From Rhodospirillales bacterium RIFCSPLOWO2_12_FULL_67_15 (GTDB lineage Bacteria > Pseudomonadota > Alphaproteobacteria > Rhodospirillales > 2-12-FULL-67-15), in assembly GCA_001830475.1 (NCBI GenBank), contig MIAC01000159.1, forward strand, positions 8,817 to 14,050: a stretch of 5,234 nt of DNA, given 5' to 3'. Under the pieces are notes generated by a model. It did not search any database, was not told the DNA's origin, and worked only from the letters and a program-made list of their open reading frames with translations. Made by a program: the position numbers and the translations under genes. This document shows positions 1 to 5,234 of the stretch, in pieces; position 1 is the stretch's first letter; each line of letters begins with the position of its first letter.

Positions 1-101
1 TTGCGCCGTGGCGGGCGCCCGCGGCGTTGCGCCGCTCGGCCGATGCTCAAGCATCGCCCTTCGCGCCGCGCCTGGCGGATCGTCTCGCCACGGCGCAACG
101 C
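1..101. repeat. Repeat-rich intergenic element with nested inverted repeats
   Basis: This gene-free stretch lies beyond the 3' end of the leftward oxidoreductase. The 13 bases at 1-13 (TTGCGCCGTGGCG) are the exact reverse complement of 86-98. The 11 bases at 24-34 (GCGTTGCGCCG) are the exact reverse complement of 91-101, so two left arms compete for one right arm. Between them is a short hairpin at 41-56 (CGATGC, loop TCAA, GCATCG). No T-run follows the hairpin on either strand, so it does not look like a standard intrinsic terminator. The arrangement resembles a dispersed palindromic extragenic element or the end of a small non-autonomous element. The outer arm begins at the first base of the window, so the element may continue outside it. 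Whether it is repeated elsewhere in the genome cannot be seen here. Confidence 0.45.
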
Positions 102-133
102 AGCCGGTTCCAAATGAACGGGATAGGCTCTAA

Positions 134-2293
134 TCACAGGCTCACCCGCTGGCCGGTGCGCAAAGACTCCATCGCCGCGAGGATGGCGGCCGAGGTTTCG
201 ATCGTCTCCTGCTCGTCCACCGGCGCGGGCCCGCCCGCGCGCACCGCGGCGACGAAGGCGGCCAGTTCCTCGGCCACGCCCTTGCCGGCCGCGCCGTCGC
301 GCCGCGATTCGGTCCGGCCGCGATCGGTAATCGCGAGCGCGCGGAAATCGTCGAGCACCAGGGTCGCGCCGCCGGCGAACGCCTCGATCCGCTCCTTCCC
401 CGCCTGCGCGTCGCCGGTCGCGGCGTAAGCGATGGTGGCGAGGCTGCCGCCGGCGAAGCGGAGGCTGATGACCGCGTCCTCGCTGAGCTGCCCCGGGCGC
501 TTCGGCGGCGCGGCCTCGGCGAAGACGCCGACGATCCTCTCGCCGACGAGAAAGCGGGCGAGGTCGACGAAATGACACGCCTCGCCGACGATGCGCCCGC
601 CACCTTCGTCCGCTCCGGCGGCCCACGCGCCCGGCTCGAGGGAACCGGCGTTGACGCGGAGCGTGACGAGCTTTTGCCCCGGCCGCTTGGCGAGCTCCTC
701 TTTCAGCTCCCGCGCCAGCGGGGCAAAACGCCGGTTGAAGCCGACCTGGAGAAAGGCGCCGGAAGCGGCGGCGGCGCGGGCGGCGATGACCTCGTTGAGC
801 TGATCGAAGCTGAGGGCGAGCGGTTTTTCGACCAGCACCGCCTTGCCCGCGTTGAGCGCCAGGGCCGCGAAGCGGGCGTGGCTGTCGTGGCGGGTGGCGA
901 CGACGACCGCGTTGATGGCGGGGTTGTCCAGCACCGCGGCTTCGTCGGCGGCGGCGGCGCGGAAGCCGAAGGTCTCGCGTCCCTGCTCGGCGACGGCGCC
1001 CCGGCGGGCGACGATGGTATCGAGCACGACGCCGGGAATTTGCTTGAGTTCCGGCAGCAGGACCGCGCGCGCGAACGCGCCCGCCCCGATCATGCCGACG
1101 ACGCATGTGCCCGGTTGGGGCTTCGCTCGGGGTTCGGGGAACGCCGGTCGCGGAATCGCGGAAGCCTCCGGGTAGGTCAGCACGACGCCGAGGTTCGCTT
1201 CGCCTCCGCCGGCGACGAGATCGTAGGCGCGCGCGGCTTCGGCGAGTGGAAAGCGGTGGGTGATCAGGGAGGCGACGTCGAGCTCGCCCTTTGGCGCCAT
1301 GCGGCGGAGAACTTCGGCCATGTTGGCGGTTTCGGTCCAGCGCACCCAGCCCTCGGGATACTTGACGCCGCGGGTCTCAAAGTCGGAATCGTAGCGCCCC
1401 GGGCCGTAGGCGCGCGAGGCGACGATCGACAATTCCTTTTTCATGAATTCGGCATAGGGGAACGCGGTTCCGGTCAGCCCGACCAGGACGACGCGGGCGC
1501 GGTCGCGGGCGATGCGGGCGGCGGTGCGGAAGGGTTCTTCCGATTCGGTCGCCGCCGCGATCAGGACCGAATCGCAGCCGAGCCCTTGGGTGAGCGCGGC
1601 GATCCGTTCGTCCAGATCGACTTCGCACGCGTCGAGCGCGGCCTCGGCGCCGAGGCGGGCCGCGAGATCGAGCCGGGCGCGGTCGGGATCGAGCGCGACG
1701 ACGCGCGCACCCGAAAGCCTGGCGAGTTGCGCCGCGAGCTGGCCGATCAAGCCGACGCCGATCACCGCGACGACGTCGCCCAAGGCGATATTCGCGTTGC
1801 GGACCGCGTGCAGCGCGATCGCGCCCACGGTGGCGAACGCGGCGTGCTCGTCGGCAACGCCTTCGGGAATAAGCACGGCGAGGTTGGCGGGCACGGCGTT
1901 GAATTCGGCGTGGTTGGCGACGCCGGCGCCGCCGACTGCGACGCTTCCGCCGGCGGCGAAGCGGCCTTCGAGCCCTTCGCCGACCGCGACGACCTCGCCC
2001 GCGGCGGAATAGCCGAGCGGCAACGGTTCGTCGAGGCGCGCGATCGCCGCGCGCCACGCGGCGACGACGCCGTCGCGGCGGGCCTTGGCGATCACTTTCC
2101 GCACCAGATCGGGGCGCTCGGCGGCCTTGCCGGCGAGGCTCTTCTTGGCGAACGCGACGAGCATCCGCTCGGTGCCGGCCGAGATCAGCGAGGCGCGCGT
2201 GCGCACCAGGAGATGTCCGGCGCGGACCTTGGGCTCGGGCACCTCGCGCACCGCGAGGCGCCCGGTGCGGGTGCTCTGGATGACTTGACGCAT
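134..2293 (-). CDS. Bi-domain oxidoreductase: MDR (zinc-dehydrogenase-like) fused to Gfo/Idh/MocA dehydrogenase
   Basis: This 719-residue cytoplasmic protein joins two NAD(P)-dependent oxidoreductases. Residues 1 to about 375 form an MDR domain. It has the family segment LISAGTER (36-43), GYSAAGEVVAVG (94-105), NHAE (127-130) and a Rossmann loop GVGLIG (179-184), with Asp202 after the second strand favouring NAD. The cysteines that usually bind catalytic zinc in alcohol dehydrogenases are not at the expected places. After a proline-rich linker (about 380-395), residues 397-719 form a Gfo/Idh/MocA domain with nucleotide motif GAGAF (403-407), EKP (489-491, Lys490 the usual catalytic lysine), GFNRRFAP (518-525) and EACHFVD (571-577). 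Such fusions are known, usually in polysaccharide clusters, but their substrate is generally undefined; sugar or sugar-nucleotide redox chemistry is inferred. The start at 2293 gives the expected MRQVIQS-type N-terminus with only a weak AGG five bases upstream. Length looks complete. Confidence 0.93.
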   Translation of the reverse strand: MRQVIQSTRTGRLAVREVPEPKVRAGHLLVRTRASLISAGTERMLVAFAKKSLAGKAAERPDLVRKVIAKARRDGVVAAWRAAIARLDEPLPLGYSAAGEVVAVGEGLEGRFAAGGSVAVGGAGVANHAEFNAVPANLAVLIPEGVADEHAAFATVGAIALHAVRNANIALGDVVAVIGVGLIGQLAAQLARLSGARVVALDPDRARLDLAARLGAEAALDACEVDLDERIAALTQGLGCDSVLIAAATESEEPFRTAARIARDRARVVLVGLTGTAFPYAEFMKKELSIVASRAYGPGRYDSDFETRGVKYPEGWVRWTETANMAEVLRRMAPKGELDVASLITHRFPLAEAARAYDLVAGGGEANLGVVLTYPEASAIPRPAFPEPRAKPQPGTCVVGMIGAGAFARAVLLPELKQIPGVVLDTIVARRGAVAEQGRETFGFRAAAADEAAVLDNPAINAVVVATRHDSHARFAALALNAGKAVLVEKPLALSFDQLNEVIAARAAAASGAFLQVGFNRRFAPLARELKEELAKRPGQKLVTLRVNAGSLEPGAWAAGADEGGGRIVGEACHFVDLARFLVGERIVGVFAEAAPPKRPGQLSEDAVISLRFAGGSLATIAYAATGDAQAGKERIEAFAGGATLVLDDFRALAITDRGRTESRRDGAAGKGVAEELAAFVAAVRAGGPAPVDEQETIETSAAILAAMESLRTGQRVSL

Positions 2294-2301
2294 GGGGACC
2301 T

Positions 2302-2330
2302 GTTTTACCCTCCCGGGCCGAAATTGACAA
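2302..2330 (-). promoter_or_regulatory. Candidate sigma-70-type promoter for the bi-domain oxidoreductase
   Basis: Read on the minus strand, TTGTCA (2330-2325) and TAAAAC (2307-2302) are separated by exactly 17 bases, the preferred spacing. The first matches TTGACA at five of six bases and the second resembles TATAAT at four of six. Transcription would start close to the ATG at 2293, giving a leaderless or almost leaderless mRNA, which fits the weak ribosome binding site. This is a motif match only. Confidence 0.35.
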
Positions 2331-2342
2331 AAACTCTTGTCA
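2325..2342. promoter_or_regulatory. 6-bp inverted repeat in the divergent spacer, possible operator
   Basis: TGACAA (2325-2330) and TTGTCA (2337-2342) are perfect reverse complements around a 6-base AT-rich spacer, so half-site centres are 12 bases apart. It lies in the most AT-rich part of the 96-bp spacer between the divergent oxidoreductase and amidotransferase genes, and its left arm overlaps the candidate -35 of the former. A dimeric regulator bound here could affect both genes. The arms are short and a chance occurrence is possible. Confidence 0.3.
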
Positions 2343-2389
2343 TTCCTTGGGGTTCCGCCGGGCGCGCCGGCCGGGTATGGTTAACTCCG

Positions 2390-4197
2390 ATGTGCGGAAT
2401 CGCCGCCCTTTACGCCTATGGCTCCGCGGCCCCGCCGGTCGCGGAAGAGGAGCTGCTCGCGGTGCGCGAGGCCATGGCCGCGCGCGGCCCCGACGGCGCC
2501 GGGCTGTGGCTCGCGCCGGACGCCCGCGTCGGGCTCGCCCATCGCCGGCTCGCGATCATCGACCTTTCCGATCGCGCCCGTCAGCCGATGGCGCGCGCGG
2601 GCGAATCCCCGCGCGGTTCAAAAGATGCGCCTCTATCGGCGCGCGACGGCGGGCGCACCCGGATCACCTACAACGGCGAGATCTACAATTTCAAGGAACT
2701 GCGCGTCGAGCTCGAGGCGAAAGGCGAGCGCTTCGCGACCGATTCCGATACCGAGGTTCTGCTCGCGCTTTATGCGCGCGAGGGCGCCGGCTTCGTCGCC
2801 CGCCTCGGCGGGATGTTCGCGTTCGCGCTCTGGGACGAGGGCGCGCGCAAACTTCTGCTCGCGCGCGATCCGTTCGGGATCAAGCCGCTCTATTACGCCG
2901 ACGACGGCGGCACCATCCGCATCGCCTCGACCGTGAAGGCGCTGCTCGAGGGGAAAATCAAGGACACCGCGCCCGATCCGGCCGGGCACGCGGGTTTCTT
3001 TCTCCTCGGCAGCGTGCCCGAGCCGCATACCTTATATAAGAGCATCCGCGCGCTGCCCGCCGGGCATACGCTCGTCGTGACGGCGGGTGGCGTCGAAACC
3101 CCGCGGCCGTTCTTCTCGATCGCGGAAATCTTGCGCGACTCCGTCCATGTGCGCGGAGACGGCGGGCCGCCGCTCGCATCCGCGCTCCGCGATTCGGTCG
3201 CCCGGCACATGGTCGCCGATGTCCCGGTCGGGGTGTTCCTCTCCGCCGGGCTCGACTCAGGCCTGCTCGCCGCGCTCGCGGCCGAGACCCGGGGCGCGGG
3301 GCTGGAGGCGGTGACCCTCGGCATCCGCGGCTTCCAAGGCACGGCCGAGGACGAGGTTCCGCTCGCCGCCGAAGTCGCCGGCGCCCATGGCGCGCGCCAC
3401 CGGGTCGTCTGGATCGAGCCCGAGGATTTCGCGAATGCGCGCGCGGACCTGCTCGCCGCCATGGATCAGCCGAGCGTCGATGGGGTCAACGTCTATTTCG
3501 TCGCCCGCGCCGCCAGGGCCGCGGGCCTCAAGGTCGCGTTGTCGGGCCTCGGCGGCGACGAATTGTTCGGCGGCTACGACACGTTTGCGAAGGTCCCCAG
3601 GCTCGCGGGCGCGCTTCGGGGCGTGCCGTGCGCGCGCGGATTCGGGCGCGCGCTGCGCGTCGTCGGAGCCCCCCTCCTCAAGCTCTTCGCCCGGCCCAAG
3701 TGGGCGGGGCTGTTCGAGTACGGCACGAGCGTTGCCGACGCGTGGCTGCTTCGCCGCGGGCTCTACATGCCGTGGGAGTTGCCCGAGGTGATGGACCCCG
3801 ATCTGGCGCGCGCGGGGCTGGCGGCGCTGAACCTGCCGGAACGCCTCGCCGCCGATGTCGCCGGAATCGGCGAGCCCTGGCGCCAGGTGCAGGCCCTCGA
3901 AATGGGCTGGTACATGAAGAACCAGCTTCTCCGCGACGCCGACTGGGCGGGCATGGCCCATTCGCTCGAAATCCGCGTGCCGCTGGTGGACGCGACCCTG
4001 TTCGCCCGCTTGGCGCCCTGGCTCGGGCGCGAAGGCGGGCCCGGCAAAATCGACATGGCGCGGGTTCCCGGAACCCTGCCGCCCGCTTTGTTCGCCCGCC
4101 CCAAGACCGGGTTCAAGGTCCCGATCCGGGAATGGCTCGCCGGCGATGCGGCGGAGTCCGAGGGCGCCGGCTCCTTGCGCGGCTGGGCCGGGCTCGT

Positions 4198-4225
<28 letters not shown>
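2390..4225 (+). CDS. asnB: Asparagine synthetase (glutamine-hydrolysing) family amidotransferase
   Basis: This 611-residue cytoplasmic enzyme has two domains. The N-terminal class II glutaminase (about 2-200) releases ammonia from glutamine; the C-terminal synthetase (about 260-600) uses ATP to adenylate a carboxylate and form an amide. The nucleophile Cys2 in MCGIA fixes the start at 2390, although the frame is open far upstream; no strong ribosome binding site precedes it. Glutamine-site motifs are HRRLAIID (51-58), NGEIYN (95-100) and SDTEV (119-123). The ATP-pyrophosphatase loop is SAGLDS (285-290) instead of the usual SGGLDS. Further motifs are [12 protein letters not shown] (385-396), [11 protein letters not shown] (524-534) and KTGFKVP (572-578). 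About 17 extra residues lie between QPM (65-67) and NGEIYN relative to E. coli AsnB. The 3' end overlaps the convergent decarboxylase by 28 bp. Family assignment is firm. In this setting the acceptor could be a uronic acid of a polysaccharide rather than aspartate, so the symbol marks family only. Confidence 0.94.
2594..2615. repeat. Strong GC hairpin inside the amidotransferase coding region
   Basis: CGCGCGGG (2594-2601) and CCCGCGCG (2608-2615) form a perfect 8-bp stem around a 6-base loop. It sits in the segment coding for the extra residues of the glutaminase domain (roughly residues 68-88). This may be an in-frame palindromic insertion, but in DNA this GC-rich such a stem could also arise from ordinary coding sequence. 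Confidence 0.4.
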
Positions 4226-5145
<920 letters not shown>

Positions 5146-5148
5146 GAG

Positions 5149-5156
5149 ACCCCCTT
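5149..5156 (-). promoter_or_regulatory. Ribosome binding site of UDP-glucuronate decarboxylase
   Basis: On the minus strand AAGGGGGT precedes the ATG at 5145. Its AAGG core is seven bases from the start codon, a good Shine-Dalgarno spacing, and it is the strongest ribosome binding site among the three genes. It supports the chosen start, which also lies just ahead of the NAD-binding motif as expected. Confidence 0.7.
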
Positions 5157-5170
5157 GATCGCGCCCGGAC

Positions 5171-5197
5171 CCTATAGCGGAATCAGCTTACTGGAAA
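5171..5197 (-). promoter_or_regulatory. Weak candidate promoter for UDP-glucuronate decarboxylase
   Basis: On the minus strand TATAGG (5176-5171) resembles a -10 element and would give a leader of about 18 bases that includes the ribosome binding site. The best upstream hexamer, TTTCCA (5197-5192), is only 15 bases away, shorter than usual. If no gene lies just to the right, transcription could start here; otherwise the gene may be read through from outside the window. Confidence 0.22.
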
Positions 5198-5200
5198 CAC

Positions 5201-5234
5201 CCCCCTCACCCAGCTTCGGGTAAGGCGCGTCGTG
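5201..5234. repeat. Possible edge of an interspersed C-rich repeat
   Basis: The last bases begin with CCCCCTCACCCAGCTTCGGG, which contains a short ACCC/GGGT stem around AGCTTC. The C-rich CCCTCACCC start resembles intergenic repeats found in many alphaproteobacterial genomes, but only the edge is in the window. No coding region is recognised here. This is a resemblance from memory, not a demonstrated repeat. Confidence 0.22.

Noticed and set aside
41..56. Intrinsic terminator for the oxidoreductase
   Set aside because: The stem is only six base pairs, about 80 bases past the stop, and has no T-run after it on either strand.
1..133. Possible gene fragments entering from the left: plus-strand tails ending at 117 or 133, or a minus-strand start at 54 reading off the edge
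   Set aside because: Several frames are open only because of high GC. None gives a recognisable peptide, and the inverted repeats fit a non-coding region better. A partial gene cannot be fully excluded.
27..428. 133-residue open frame on the plus strand
   Set aside because: Most of it is antisense to the conserved C-terminus of the oxidoreductase and the rest crosses the inverted-repeat region.
572..2389. Long open frame upstream of and in frame with the amidotransferase, suggesting a protein of about 1217 residues
   Set aside because: It is antisense to the well-supported oxidoreductase, is low-complexity and rich in Gly, Ala, Arg and Asp, and shows no domain. Class II glutaminases need Cys2 at the N-terminus, so translation must begin at 2390.

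Overview
The window is GC-rich, densely coding bacterial DNA. GC-rich third codon positions, short AT-poor spacers and the protein types suggest a high-GC proteobacterium, perhaps an alphaproteobacterium of the Rhodospirillales type. That placement is an inference from composition and gene style; no taxonomic marker is present. The three genes are typical of a surface-polysaccharide (exopolysaccharide, capsule or O-antigen) locus.

Layout from left to right. Bases 1-133 hold no convincing gene but are rich in inverted repeats. A large two-domain oxidoreductase (MDR-type dehydrogenase fused to a Gfo/Idh/MocA dehydrogenase) runs leftward from 2293 to 134. A 96-bp divergent spacer with a 6-bp inverted repeat separates it from a rightward glutamine-dependent asparagine synthetase-family amidotransferase (2390-4225). 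This meets a leftward UDP-glucuronate decarboxylase (UDP-xylose synthase, 5145-4198) tail to tail, and the two coding regions overlap by 28 bp. The last 89 bases hold the decarboxylase ribosome binding site, a possible promoter, and perhaps the edge of an interspersed repeat.

How the genes may work together. The decarboxylase turns UDP-glucuronate into UDP-xylose in the cytoplasm. Asparagine synthetase homologues in polysaccharide clusters are often thought to amidate uronic acid carboxyl groups. The fused oxidoreductase probably does redox chemistry on a sugar or sugar nucleotide. The decarboxylase function is well supported; the substrates of the other two are not shown by the sequence.

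No clearly new system is visible. The points most worth a second look are an insertion of about 17 residues in the glutaminase domain, encoded by DNA with a strong hairpin; the repeat-rich left end; the missing zinc ligands and apparently different cofactor preferences in the fused oxidoreductase; and the convergent gene overlap.
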